Assembly (NCBI GenBank): GCA_039029935.1
Contig: JBCCFC010000398.1
Location: 1-10,287 of the forward strand
Source of the DNA: G039029935 sp039029935
Lineage (GTDB): Bacteria > Chloroflexota > Anaerolineae > Caldilineales > Caldilineaceae
DNA length: 10,287 nucleotides
Reading direction: 5' to 3'
The notes under the pieces were generated by a model, which worked only from the letters and a program-made list of their open reading frames with translations, was not told the DNA's origin and did no database searches. A program made the translations under genes and the position numbers. Below, piece by piece: positions 1 through 6,628 of the stretch (its first letter is position 1; every line of letters begins with the position of its first letter).

Positions 1-33
1 ATGTGTCTATGAGAAGTGACTGAGCCACTCTCG

Positions 34-1239
34 TTAGAGCGGCAAACAGGCAGGACCAATCGGCTCAAAACTCTTATAGGTCAACACAAATTCTTGATGC
101 CCCAAGTCTTCAGATTTTGTCTTTTCTCCCTGAGCGATGTCCAAAATCTTGTCGAAAATTTCTTGCCCCACCTCATCCAACGTGGCGCGGCCTTCCAAAA
201 TCCGTCCAGCGTCGATATCCATGTCATCTTCCATGCGGCGATAGGTTTCGGGGTTGGCGCAGACTTTGATCACAGGGGAGATGGCCGAGCCAACTACCGA
301 CCCGCGTCCCGTTGAGAACAGCGTCATGTGCGCACCACAGGCAATTAACTCACCAATTTCTTGGGTATCATTGATATTGGGGAAGCCAAAGCGGATATCG
401 CCATCAGGGACTACATCCATCAGGTAGAGACCACCGCGTGGCGGAACATCGCCTGGTTTAATCAGGCCACTAATCTGAGATGAACCACTCTTGGCATACG
501 CACCCATCGACTTTTCCTCAACAGTGGTTAACCCGCCATCAGCATTGCCAGAGGCAAAACTGCCATGCCCCATTGCTGTGTAATAGCGCGCCGTCTTTTC
601 CATCGTCGTCATAAGTTCATTCGCCAATTCAGGAGTCACAGCGCGGTCGGCCATAATCTGTTCACAGCCAATCAATTCGCCACCTTCCTCAAAAATCGCT
701 GCGGCCTCATGCTCGACCAATAAATCGAAGCTGCGCCCAATGGCCGGATTCGCCGTGATGCCACTACTCGCGTCTGACCCGCCACAGATGGTGCCGACGA
801 TTAACTCCTCAATTGCCATCGGCGCACGTGGGGTCTCTTCTAATGCGGTGCGCGTTTCCGCCAGCCATGCTTGCCCTGCTTTGATGGTCGCACGAGTGCC
901 ACCCGCTTTTTGAATCACCAAGGTCTCAATGGGGCGGCCAGACGCTTTTACAACCTCGGATAAACGGTGTCTATCAAAATTTTCACAGCCCAGAGAAACC
1001 AGCAAGACCGCGCCGACATTGGGATGACAGCATAAGCGTGACATCATGTCAAACGCATATTGATTGGGGTAACAGCCGCTAAAGCCGATCAAATGCACAT
1101 CATCGTGGCGATAGGGATACACGATTTCACGCGCCACATGATGGGCGCACTCGACCAGATAAGCGACGACAATGGTGTTGCGGATCCCTTTACGTCCATC
1201 ACTGCGTAGAAACCCTGAGAACTCAATCTTGGTTGACAT
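34..1239 (-). CDS. UxaA-family dehydratase/lyase, large subunit
   Basis: This 401-residue protein matches the catalytic C-terminal domain of the altronate/galactarate dehydratase (UxaA/GarD) family, which also includes the sulfolactate sulfo-lyase large subunit SuyB. These are metal-dependent enzymes that eliminate water or sulfite from sugar acids or sulfolactate in the cytoplasm. Visible family blocks are FLRSDGRKGIRNT near residues 10-22, a GCE at 84-86, CGGSDASSGITANPAIG at 152-168, a second GCE at 191-193, HGSFASGNADGGLTTVEEKS around 225-244, and TGRGSVVGSAISPVIKVCAN at 310-329. Length is normal for the stand-alone large subunit. I chose the ATG at 1239 rather than a longer in-frame start at 1353 because AAGGAG lies seven bases upstream and homology begins immediately after it. 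The start overlaps the end of the SAF subunit gene by 17 bases, so the two are probably translationally coupled. Family is secure; altronate, galactarate or sulfolactate specificity is not decidable here. Confidence 0.9.
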   Translation of the reverse strand: MSTKIEFSGFLRSDGRKGIRNTIVVAYLVECAHHVAREIVYPYRHDDVHLIGFSGCYPNQYAFDMMSRLCCHPNVGAVLLVSLGCENFDRHRLSEVVKASGRPIETLVIQKAGGTRATIKAGQAWLAETRTALEETPRAPMAIEELIVGTICGGSDASSGITANPAIGRSFDLLVEHEAAAIFEEGGELIGCEQIMADRAVTPELANELMTTMEKTARYYTAMGHGSFASGNADGGLTTVEEKSMGAYAKSGSSQISGLIKPGDVPPRGGLYLMDVVPDGDIRFGFPNINDTQEIGELIACGAHMTLFSTGRGSVVGSAISPVIKVCANPETYRRMEDDMDIDAGRILEGRATLDEVGQEIFDKILDIAQGEKTKSEDLGHQEFVLTYKSFEPIGPACLPL

Positions 1240-1567
1240 AGCTATGCTCCTTATCAAGCGTATAGGTCGGAATGTAGTCACTTTGGATATTGTGGAGGTG
1301 GACATGCTCACCCTGACGAATATCCACTTTGGCAGACCCGATTGGGACACCATATTTCATGATCTTTTCGCCTGTCTCGATATCGCAAGCGGCGATTTTA
1401 TGGCCCAGTGTCACATGGGTGTCTAGCTGAAAAGGCTGACCCGATATCCAAAATGTTTCGCCTTGGGCTAACGAACGGATCAGGACCAGTACATTATCCT
1501 GCGAGGATAGTTGTAAAAACGTCGTATCGCCTGAGCGTTGATGATCGTTTGGTTGATTCTCATTCAT
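1223..1567 (-). CDS. SAF-domain small subunit of UxaA/SuyA-type dehydratase/lyase
   Basis: This 114-residue protein is a stand-alone SAF domain, the N-terminal module of UxaA/GarD dehydratases and the small subunit (SuyA type) where the enzyme is split. In one-chain members the SAF domain packs on the catalytic domain. The core is GHKIAACDIETGEKIMKYG at about residues 55-73, followed by PIGSAKVDIRQGEHVHLHN at 75-93, with His56, His88, His90 and His92 in the expected histidine-rich positions. About 17 extra residues precede the domain. AAGGA sits nine bases before the ATG. The gene overlaps the large-subunit start by 17 bases, so the pair very likely makes one two-chain enzyme. It begins 36 bases downstream of the kinase-like ORF and could be expressed by readthrough from the operon or from a weak local promoter. 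Confidence 0.88.
   Translation of the reverse strand: MNENQPNDHQRSGDTTFLQLSSQDNVLVLIRSLAQGETFWISGQPFQLDTHVTLGHKIAACDIETGEKIMKYGVPIGSAKVDIRQGEHVHLHNIQSDYIPTYTLDKEHSYVNQD
1247..1252 (-). promoter_or_regulatory. Ribosome binding site for the UxaA-type large subunit
   Basis: AAGGAG on the minus strand, seven bases before the ATG at 1239. It lies inside the upstream SAF gene and decides the start of the large subunit in favour of 1239 over the longer open frame. Confidence 0.8.
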
Positions 1568-1603
1568 TGGTGTTATTCCTTATTTGCAATGATTAGGCTA
1601 AAC

Positions 1604-2563
1604 TCACCATAAATCGACTTCATCACGATAATCTATGATAGGTTCATTTTTGGATACTATACAATCAAACATGTTTGATGCACCGAAGAAAATATTAAAA
1701 ATGTATTTACGATAATACCAAGTCGATTCCCTGCTCTGCCGCACGTTGCCTGCAATCCTAAGCCAAGAATCCGGAACCAAAGTTCCAATCAGTTTCTCTC
1801 TGGAATACTCCTCTCTTAGCGGGATACCCCAACTAAAAACATCTAACTTTTGTTTGTATACTTCAAGTCTTAACTGATTTTGCCTCAAGTCATGTTTATT
1901 GATTGGTACAATTCCTGATACCACAGGTTTCCAAAAATAATTATACTCTCCATATTGAATACGCTGTAAGTATACATCAGCCTCTAAATAGGTATGACCA
2001 AGGGGATACGTTTCTGCGACTTGATTTCTGAGTGTCGAATTGGGCGCACCTCTCGACTTCTTGGACCACTCGACATCAATTCGTTGGATTATGATACTCA
2101 TAGAGATGTATTTTGACTCGGCAAAAGCATATTTGCAAAAAATTGGACAGGTGAACTGTGGCTGAAACAAACCACTTGTTTCTAGGTCTTCATCTAACTG
2201 ACTTTGATGCAAATGATAGAGGCATTGCAATACCTGTGGGTCAGCCAGCCAACGTGTACGGGGCAGTGGGTTTGGGATATGCTCAATTACGAACCAACTC
2301 AATTCATTGAACGTTTCTTGCCATATAAGATGTGGACTAGATACCCCTTGAAGGCGTAATGATGGTGCTAATTCTTTGTAAAAGAACCCTTCTCGAACCA
2401 ATGCTTTTTTGACAATGAGGGATGTTTGCTGGAAGTCGATTTGCCAGACGCTGGCCTGACTTTGCCCTCCCTGCGCTGTTAGACCTGTGGGCATTCCATA
2501 GTGGGTCCGTAGGTATGCACACAAGGTTTTCGGCCACTCTGATAGCAGCGCACTTATGTTCAT
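1604..2563 (-). CDS. Kinase-like N-lobe joined to an unrecognised AT-rich C-terminal half
   Basis: This ORF encodes 319 residues. Roughly the first 130 resemble the N-lobe of aminoglycoside-phosphotransferase-like kinases. A strand SQASVWQIDF is followed by LIVKKALVREGFFYKE, where Lys52/Lys53 and Glu64 could be the ATP-site lysine and helix-C glutamate, then hinge-like WFVIEHIPN (90-98) and a helix ending LHQSQLDED. The expected C-lobe catalytic loop (HGD...N) and metal-binding Asp are absent. From about residue 115-135 onward the sequence is unfamiliar, Tyr/Trp-rich and AT-rich: 33% GC counted at 1861-1920, against 57% at 2221-2280. The ATG overlaps the amidohydrolase TGA in an ATGA arrangement (2560-2563), so the front end is a genuine operon gene. 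The back half may be a foreign segment fused by recombination, making the product a kinase fragment, or it may be an unknown domain. Catalytic activity is doubtful. I cannot assign a substrate. Confidence 0.6.
   Translation of the reverse strand: MNISALLSEWPKTLCAYLRTHYGMPTGLTAQGGQSQASVWQIDFQQTSLIVKKALVREGFFYKELAPSLRLQGVSSPHLIWQETFNELSWFVIEHIPNPLPRTRWLADPQVLQCLYHLHQSQLDEDLETSGLFQPQFTCPIFCKYAFAESKYISMSIIIQRIDVEWSKKSRGAPNSTLRNQVAETYPLGHTYLEADVYLQRIQYGEYNYFWKPVVSGIVPINKHDLRQNQLRLEVYKQKLDVFSWGIPLREEYSREKLIGTLVPDSWLRIAGNVRQSRESTWYYRKYIFNIFFGASNMFDCIVSKNEPIIDYRDEVDLW
1664..1679. promoter_or_regulatory. Perfect 16-base palindrome, possible operator
   Basis: ATCAAACATGTTTGAT is its own reverse complement. 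It lies near the 3' end of the kinase-like ORF, about 100 bases upstream of the SAF gene start. A TATAGT hexamer (a weak -10-like match) follows two bases downstream on the minus strand, but no good -35 accompanies it. It could be an operator for an internal promoter of the dehydratase pair, or chance in AT-rich DNA. Confidence 0.25.
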
Positions 2564-3834
2564 TTAGGCATGTTTCTCAATATCAAATCTTTGTAAAATT
2601 TCCCACCCTTCATAATTCCCATCAGATAGCGCTCTGGGTCTTGCAGACAGCCTAAATCCGTCAACGGGTCGCCGTCAACAATCAACAAATCAGCGTGCGC
2701 ACCCGCCGCAACAATGCCGATTTCACCAACTTCGTTGAATAGGTCCGCAGCATGGATCGTCGCAGCACGGATGATGTCGATAGGAGTTTGCACCTGCGCA
2801 CGAATGGCAAATTCGGTGAGCTGATATTTGTGCAACTGTCCGAGCAGATCAGACCCATAGGCAAGATTGACACCCGCCTCATGCGCCATCGCTAACGCCT
2901 GCAATCCCGCGTCTCGGACCTCAAACACTTTGTCATAGAGGTCTGGTGCAAGTCCAGCCTCAATGCCTTCTTTGGCGAGCGCATCATACGCGGCCAGCGT
3001 TGGGACCATAAACGCATCGTGTTTCAGGAATAGCTCGATGCTGCTTTCGTCGATTAAGTTACAGTGTTCGAGAGAGCGGACACCACACTCAATGGCGCGA
3101 TTGACCGCACGTGCCGTATACGTATGCCCACTGACATATAACCCTGCCATCTCCGCCTCTTCAACGGCTGCCCGAATCTCATCAAGTGAAAATTGTGTGT
3201 TGGATATGCGATCTGTCGGTGAGGCGACACCACCGGAGAGCATCAACTTGATGTGGCTGGCTCCCTTGCGGATTTCATCGCGACAGGCTTGTCGCACAGC
3301 ATCCACACCATCACAGAGACGACCAAGGCTCGCCATTTGCCCTACCCCGACGACCGTCTGCTCACCGCGCCCGCGTGTATCGCCATGACCGCCTGTTTGC
3401 GACAGTGCCTGACCGCAGAAGATGAGGCGCGGTCCGGTCAGATACCCTTCCTCAACCGCCCATGCCAAGCCGTAATCAGCCCCGGCTTCATCACGCACGG
3501 TTGTAAATCCACGCATCAACATTGCTTCCATAATGTCGGCGGCGCGCCCAGCCGTATAAAAGGGCGACATGCGCATAATGTCGGTCACGTTGGCGGTCCA
3601 AGCCGTGACATGGACATGGGCATCACATAGCCCTGGCATCACGGTTTTTCCATCGACGTCGATAACGTGCGCCGTTTCTTCAACGCTCAATGGTGCAGTT
3701 ACTGGTTCCACTCGCTCTATTTTTGTGCTGCTGACGATCACACGATGATTGTGCAAAATCTTGCCCTTGACAACATCAAGCACTGCTGCATTATCCAGAA
3801 CGATGCGTGATGCATCTGAAGTTGGCTCATTCAT
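2560..3834 (-). CDS. Metal-dependent amidohydrolase, prolidase/imidazolonepropionase-like
   Basis: This 424-residue protein belongs to the amidohydrolase superfamily, in the subgroup with Xaa-Pro dipeptidase (prolidase)-like and imidazolonepropionase-like enzymes. It would hydrolyse a C-N (amide or imide) bond in the cytoplasm using a binuclear metal centre. All expected ligands are visible: DAHVHV with His73 and His75, the probable carboxylated Lys196 in HIKLMLSGG, His237 in SGHTYT, His257 in LEHCNL, and Asp329 in AYGSDLL. A small beta-sandwich formed by both ends closes the fold (IVLDNAAVLD near the start, GAHADLLIVDGDPLTDL near the end). The sequence lacks a signal peptide. GGAG is seven bases upstream of the ATG. 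It is 60 bases downstream of the dioxygenase gene, and its stop overlaps the next start. Superfamily and activity are solid; the substrate (dipeptide, N-acyl amino acid or other amide) is unknown. Confidence 0.92.
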   Translation of the reverse strand: MNEPTSDASRIVLDNAAVLDVVKGKILHNHRVIVSSTKIERVEPVTAPLSVEETAHVIDVDGKTVMPGLCDAHVHVTAWTANVTDIMRMSPFYTAGRAADIMEAMLMRGFTTVRDEAGADYGLAWAVEEGYLTGPRLIFCGQALSQTGGHGDTRGRGEQTVVGVGQMASLGRLCDGVDAVRQACRDEIRKGASHIKLMLSGGVASPTDRISNTQFSLDEIRAAVEEAEMAGLYVSGHTYTARAVNRAIECGVRSLEHCNLIDESSIELFLKHDAFMVPTLAAYDALAKEGIEAGLAPDLYDKVFEVRDAGLQALAMAHEAGVNLAYGSDLLGQLHKYQLTEFAIRAQVQTPIDIIRAATIHAADLFNEVGEIGIVAAGAHADLLIVDGDPLTDLGCLQDPERYLMGIMKGGKFYKDLILRNMPK

Positions 3835-3894
3835 TTCATGTCTCCGTTTTTAGTCATACCTCCGAGAGGTGTCTGGAGGTCAGGTTGTATATTT

Positions 3895-4674
3895 TCAATC
3901 ATCAGACGCTGGCGTGTAGTGGACTCGTTGCGTTCTATCAAACGAAAAGCGCGGCCAATCGCGATCCCAATGCTCGGACTGAGCGGGGATGTAATGACAG
4001 GCCAAGGCGTGTCGCGCTCGTCCCTGCTCTTTGACGGGCATCCCACAATGAAGCAAGCGCCCATGAAAGAAAATCACATCGCCTTGGTTCACATATACTT
4101 GAATCCCGCCCCGACCATCTTCCTGTACCATTTTGTCAACTGCCGGAAAATAGCGGTTGGCTTGCCACTGATCAAACGTTTCGTCTGACCCCGGTGCGGG
4201 TTCTGGGACCTCTTTCTTGGTGATTAGTCGTCCCTTGTGCGTTCCAGGGATGACGCCCAACGGCCCATTGCCCTCATCGACATCAACCATTGCCAGCCAA
4301 GCCGACATACAATCGGGCAGATAGTATTGATCCTGATGCCAAGGGACCTCGGAGCCTTCAAAGAAGTGCATCGTCTGAATCCCTTCGGCCTCGTCCTCCA
4401 GACAATCGGCCAAGGGTTGACGTAAACGTGCATCTATAAAGAAATCGAGTGCCTTTGGATCATACAAATGCTGATTAAAGGAACGAAAGCCATACTTGGT
4501 ATTTTGTTCAAACCCGTCCAAGGTTTTGCGACCATTGCGCAGGTCTTCAACATGGTCGACGAAAGCTTGACATTCTTGTGGGCTGAATAAGCCCGGCAAT
4601 ACGACATAGCCGTTTGCTTGATAGAATGCTTTTTGTTCCGGACTAAGTCCCTGTGTGTTGCTGGATTGAGTCAT
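3895..4674 (-). CDS. Phytanoyl-CoA dioxygenase (PhyH) family Fe(II)/2-oxoglutarate oxygenase
   Basis: This 259-residue protein is a PhyH-family non-haem iron oxygenase that would hydroxylate a small molecule using 2-oxoglutarate and O2. The N-terminus has the usual helix and GYVVLPGLF strand (22-30). The iron triad is HxD in PWHQDQYYLP (His113, Asp115) plus the distal histidine in FFHGRLLHCGMP (His209). The following arginines at 219 and 221, ahead of HALACHYIP, would bind the 2-oxoglutarate carboxylate. Length is typical of bacterial members. AAGGAG sits eight bases before the ATG. It lies 37 bases downstream of the sulfatase stop and 60 upstream of the amidohydrolase, so it is clearly part of the operon. 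Bacterial relatives act on varied substrates, so the phytanoyl-CoA name should not be read as function. An oxidative step on the desulfated substrate, or oxidative release of a substituent, is plausible. Confidence 0.92.
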   Translation of the reverse strand: MTQSSNTQGLSPEQKAFYQANGYVVLPGLFSPQECQAFVDHVEDLRNGRKTLDGFEQNTKYGFRSFNQHLYDPKALDFFIDARLRQPLADCLEDEAEGIQTMHFFEGSEVPWHQDQYYLPDCMSAWLAMVDVDEGNGPLGVIPGTHKGRLITKKEVPEPAPGSDETFDQWQANRYFPAVDKMVQEDGRGGIQVYVNQGDVIFFHGRLLHCGMPVKEQGRARHALACHYIPAQSEHWDRDWPRFSFDRTQRVHYTPASDD

Positions 4675-4711
4675 ACGATACTCTCCTTTTCCATCTTTGT
4701 TTTCGTAAATG

Positions 4712-6118
4712 TCATGTCCTCACATCATCCAAGTCGTATAATGCACGGATATGCGGGTCCATCTCGTCAAACGTCGTCAGCGGTTTTGGGTTATCGACCC
4801 GTCCCACTGGACGACAACGATTACCCGTGAGCCCCGTATGGCTATCACCCAAATCAAGACGACAGCTATCCGCCAACGCACGTAGCCGAGTGACCACCGC
4901 TGGATGGTCTGCAATGATATTGTTCTGCTCGCCAATATCTGCGTCGAGATCATAAAGCTCATCGCGCAATAGATGGAGCTTCCATCGCCCCGAACGGACG
5001 GCCTGCAAGGTTCCCACTTCTGTTGGCTGTGCGCTTGAAGTCTCTGTACGCCCATAATAGAAGAAGGCATCATACGGGGTGTGGCTCTCCGGCTGACCTT
5101 GCAATAAAGGATGAATATCCTGCCCATCAATGATGCGGTCTGTCGGCAGGTCTTCGCCAACAAGCCGCGCAAACGTTGGTAGCAAATCCATGACTGTGAC
5201 CAACTCGGAACAGGTCGATCCTGCTTTGATGCCCTTGGGCCAACGCATGATGCAGGGTTCGCGCATCCCGCCTTCCCACGTCTGGCCTTTGAACCCCCGT
5301 AGTGGCTGATTGCTTCCTGCCTTGCGGTCGCCCGACCCATTATCCGACGTGAAGATGACGAGCGTATTGTCATCAATGTTCAGGCGTTTCAACGTATCGA
5401 GCAATGCCCCCGTGACCGCATCCATATGTTCAACGGCTGCACCGTAAACCCCATTATCCGATGCCCGCAGATACTTTTGCGGCGCATAGATGGGGGTATG
5501 CACATACATATGCGCCAGATAGAGAAAAAACGGTGCTTCCTGCTGGGCATTGGCTTCAAGAAAGCGGATTGCCTCTGCCGTGTAGCGATCTGTCAACCAC
5601 GCTTGATTGGGGTCGCGTTCGACAATGGCTTCATCCTCCAAGAGCGGTAAAGGCGGCATGAAGCGTTGCTCAGTCCCCAAAGTTCGCCCTAAATCTGGCG
5701 CCATGTCATTGCTGTAGGGCAGACCAAAGTAGCTATCAAACCCATGTCGGGTAGGTAGGAAATCAGGCTGGTCGCCCAGATGCCATTTGCCAATCATCTT
5801 GGTGCAATAGCCCGCCGACTTCAACAGACTGGGGATGGTGGTTTCATCAGGATGCAGGCCAATCGAGTCACCAGGCAGCAACACGACAAAATCATCCCCG
5901 CCCTCCAGCCCAACCCGGCGCGGATAACAGCCTGTCATCAGGGCCGCTCTGGATGGCGAGCAAACAGGTGCGGCTACATAGAAGTCGGTGAAACGCATCC
6001 CCTCTGCTGCCATTTGGTTGAGATGTGGGGTACGATTCCGTTGTGAGCCATAGCAACCCAAGTCACCATAGCCCAGATCATCGGCAAAGATGAGAATGAT
6101 ATTAGGTCTTGACTTCAT
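4712..6118 (-). CDS. Sulfatase, arylsulfatase A-like, formylglycine-dependent
   Basis: This 468-residue enzyme is an alkaline-phosphatase-fold sulfatase that hydrolyses sulfate esters. It opens with RPNIILIFADDLGYGDLGCYG, where Asp13 and Asp14 are calcium ligands. The activation motif CSPSR (Cys53 to Arg57) is intact, so Cys53 should be converted to formylglycine by a maturase encoded elsewhere. Other active-site elements are GKWHLG (Lys111, His113), His207 in HMYVHTP, TSDNGSG (Asp259, Asn260) and LRGFKGQTWEGG (Lys277). No signal peptide is present, suggesting a cytoplasmic enzyme acting on an imported small sulfate ester rather than on extracellular polysaccharide. The ATG at 6118 has AAGGAG 11 bases upstream. 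An in-frame TTG at 6124 lies only five bases from it and would add two residues, so the start is slightly uncertain. The substrate is not readable: a sulfated sugar or an aromatic sulfate are both possible. Confidence 0.95.
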   Translation of the reverse strand: MKSRPNIILIFADDLGYGDLGCYGSQRNRTPHLNQMAAEGMRFTDFYVAAPVCSPSRAALMTGCYPRRVGLEGGDDFVVLLPGDSIGLHPDETTIPSLLKSAGYCTKMIGKWHLGDQPDFLPTRHGFDSYFGLPYSNDMAPDLGRTLGTEQRFMPPLPLLEDEAIVERDPNQAWLTDRYTAEAIRFLEANAQQEAPFFLYLAHMYVHTPIYAPQKYLRASDNGVYGAAVEHMDAVTGALLDTLKRLNIDDNTLVIFTSDNGSGDRKAGSNQPLRGFKGQTWEGGMREPCIMRWPKGIKAGSTCSELVTVMDLLPTFARLVGEDLPTDRIIDGQDIHPLLQGQPESHTPYDAFFYYGRTETSSAQPTEVGTLQAVRSGRWKLHLLRDELYDLDADIGEQNNIIADHPAVVTRLRALADSCRLDLGDSHTGLTGNRCRPVGRVDNPKPLTTFDEMDPHIRALYDLDDVRT

Positions 6119-6172
6119 GTCCAATGGTTCTCCTTAGCTAGATGAGATGAGAATCTTACCAGAGATGTTGCC

Positions 6173-6307
6173 TTACGAAAACCCGATCCGCGTACCGCTA
6201 TGGTCGACGCGTTCGACGATGAGCGGATTTTCTAGGAATGCACTGGTTGGGATGTAATCGAGGAAGGTGTATTTCAGGAGTTGCTGTTGACGATCTGTAA
6301 GCTTCAT
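6173..6307 (-). CDS. 44-residue ORF, possible truncated aminotransferase start
   Basis: An ATG with AAGGG seven bases upstream opens a 44-codon frame ending in TAA, 54 bases before the sulfatase start. It is the first ORF downstream of the strong minus-strand promoter. It begins MKLTDRQQQLLKYTFLDY and continues through NPLIVERVDHSGTRI. The pattern of an N-terminal helix followed by (N)PLxxERxxGxR(I/V) resembles the opening of class III (PLP-dependent) aminotransferases, whose next residues would normally be a WDxDG-like segment; here the frame ends instead. I read it as the stub of a gene whose remainder was deleted, or alternatively as a real small or leader peptide that keeps ribosomes on the sulfatase mRNA. 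It is too short to have enzyme activity. The resemblance is from memory of the family and is not strong. Confidence 0.45.
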   Translation of the reverse strand: MKLTDRQQQLLKYTFLDYIPTSAFLENPLIVERVDHSGTRIGFS

Positions 6308-6369
6308 GAATTAGCCCTTTTTATCGACCGATTGTTATGGGATTCCCCCTGTGTTGCGGTACGAAGTAT

Positions 6370-6386
6370 TTGTGCACAATACACAA
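6370..6386. promoter_or_regulatory. Inverted repeat in the minus-strand 5' leader, possible operator
   Basis: TTGTGCACAA (6370-6379) is a perfect 10-base palindrome, and TTGTG is repeated in inverted form as CACAA at 6382-6386. It lies about 45-55 bases downstream of the predicted minus-strand transcription start, where a bound repressor could block elongation. It is short, so chance is not excluded. Confidence 0.25.
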
Positions 6387-6429
6387 TAAAACTCTTGTAA
6401 ATATTATGAGAGCCTATGAAGTGAATTGG

Positions 6430-6458
6430 ATTATAACAAGCGAAAATTGGCTTGTCAA
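6430..6458 (-). promoter_or_regulatory. Consensus sigma-70-type promoter for the minus-strand operon
   Basis: On the minus strand, TTGACA (6453-6458) is followed by a 17-base spacer and TATAAT (6430-6435). The spacer ends in TGT, giving the extended -10 form TGnTATAAT. Every element matches the housekeeping consensus. Transcription would start near 6423 and give a leader of about 116 bases before the 44-codon ORF, then run into the sulfatase operon. So strong a promoter implies either constitutive high expression or tight repression; overlapping repeats at 6437-6467 favour regulation. Confidence 0.75.
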
Positions 6459-6467
6459 GCGACAATT
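6437..6467. repeat. Tandem 12-base direct repeat overlapping the minus promoter
   Basis: CAAGCGAAAATT at 6437-6448 and CAAGCGACAATT at 6456-6467 differ at one base and start 19 bases apart, close to two helical turns. One copy covers the promoter spacer, the other the -35 box and the bases just upstream of it. In addition GCTTGTCAAGC (6450-6460) is an odd-length palindrome over the -35. This is the arrangement expected for a regulator site, and the adjacent MalT-like protein is a candidate binder, though nothing in the sequence proves that. Confidence 0.45.
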
Positions 6468-6518
6468 TACCCCCTCATTTTAACTCATCTCAACGCGTTC
6501 GCCTCGTTTTTCGACTGT

Positions 6519-6546
6519 TTGACACCTGCGCGGGGAATGGTATACT
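6519..6546 (+). promoter_or_regulatory. Sigma-70-type promoter for the plus-strand genes
   Basis: TTGACA at 6519-6524, a 16-base spacer and TATACT at 6541-6546, with TG at 6538-6539 forming an extended -10. Transcription would start near 6553 and cross the ceramidase-like remnant before reaching the oxidoreductase start at 6934, a leader of about 380 bases. Its -35 is 60 bases from the -35 of the minus promoter, so the pair forms a compact divergent control region. Confidence 0.65.
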
Positions 6547-6628
6547 AGCGCCATAGCGAATGCTCTTCATACGGGAGACTTTGATACAAGGCAATAGACT
6601 ACTGGCTGGCGCGCTGGCGCAGCCCAAG

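Larger units (their letters stand above)
6308..6628. other. Intergenic divergent control region
   Basis: This stretch holds the two back-to-back promoters, the tandem repeats and the leader palindrome listed separately. I see no convincing gene in it: the open frames crossing it from 6490 or 6560 do not resemble any family at this end. The part from 6360 to 6480 is AT-rich relative to the surrounding genes, as expected for promoter DNA. Bases 6553-6628 may be a further, more degraded part of the ceramidase-like remnant. Confidence 0.6.

Noticed and set aside
11..32. Hairpin downstream of the UxaA-type gene as a terminator
   Set aside because: A seven-pair stem with one bulge can form, but no run of T follows it on the minus strand and it is cut close by the window edge.
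34..1353. Longer start for the UxaA-type large subunit at 1353
   Set aside because: The extra 38 residues overlap the SAF gene in another frame, show no family similarity and lack a ribosome site, whereas 1239 has AAGGAG at ideal spacing.
3858..3870. ACCTCCGAGAGGT hairpin between the dioxygenase and amidohydrolase genes
   Set aside because: The stem is only five pairs with no T run; too weak to call a terminator or attenuator in a 60-base operon gap.
3838..4188. Long plus-strand open frames within the minus-strand operon
   Set aside because: These, like similar ones at 16-315, 2963-3388 and 3253-3630, lie opposite genes with clear active-site motifs, show no family features, and are shadows.
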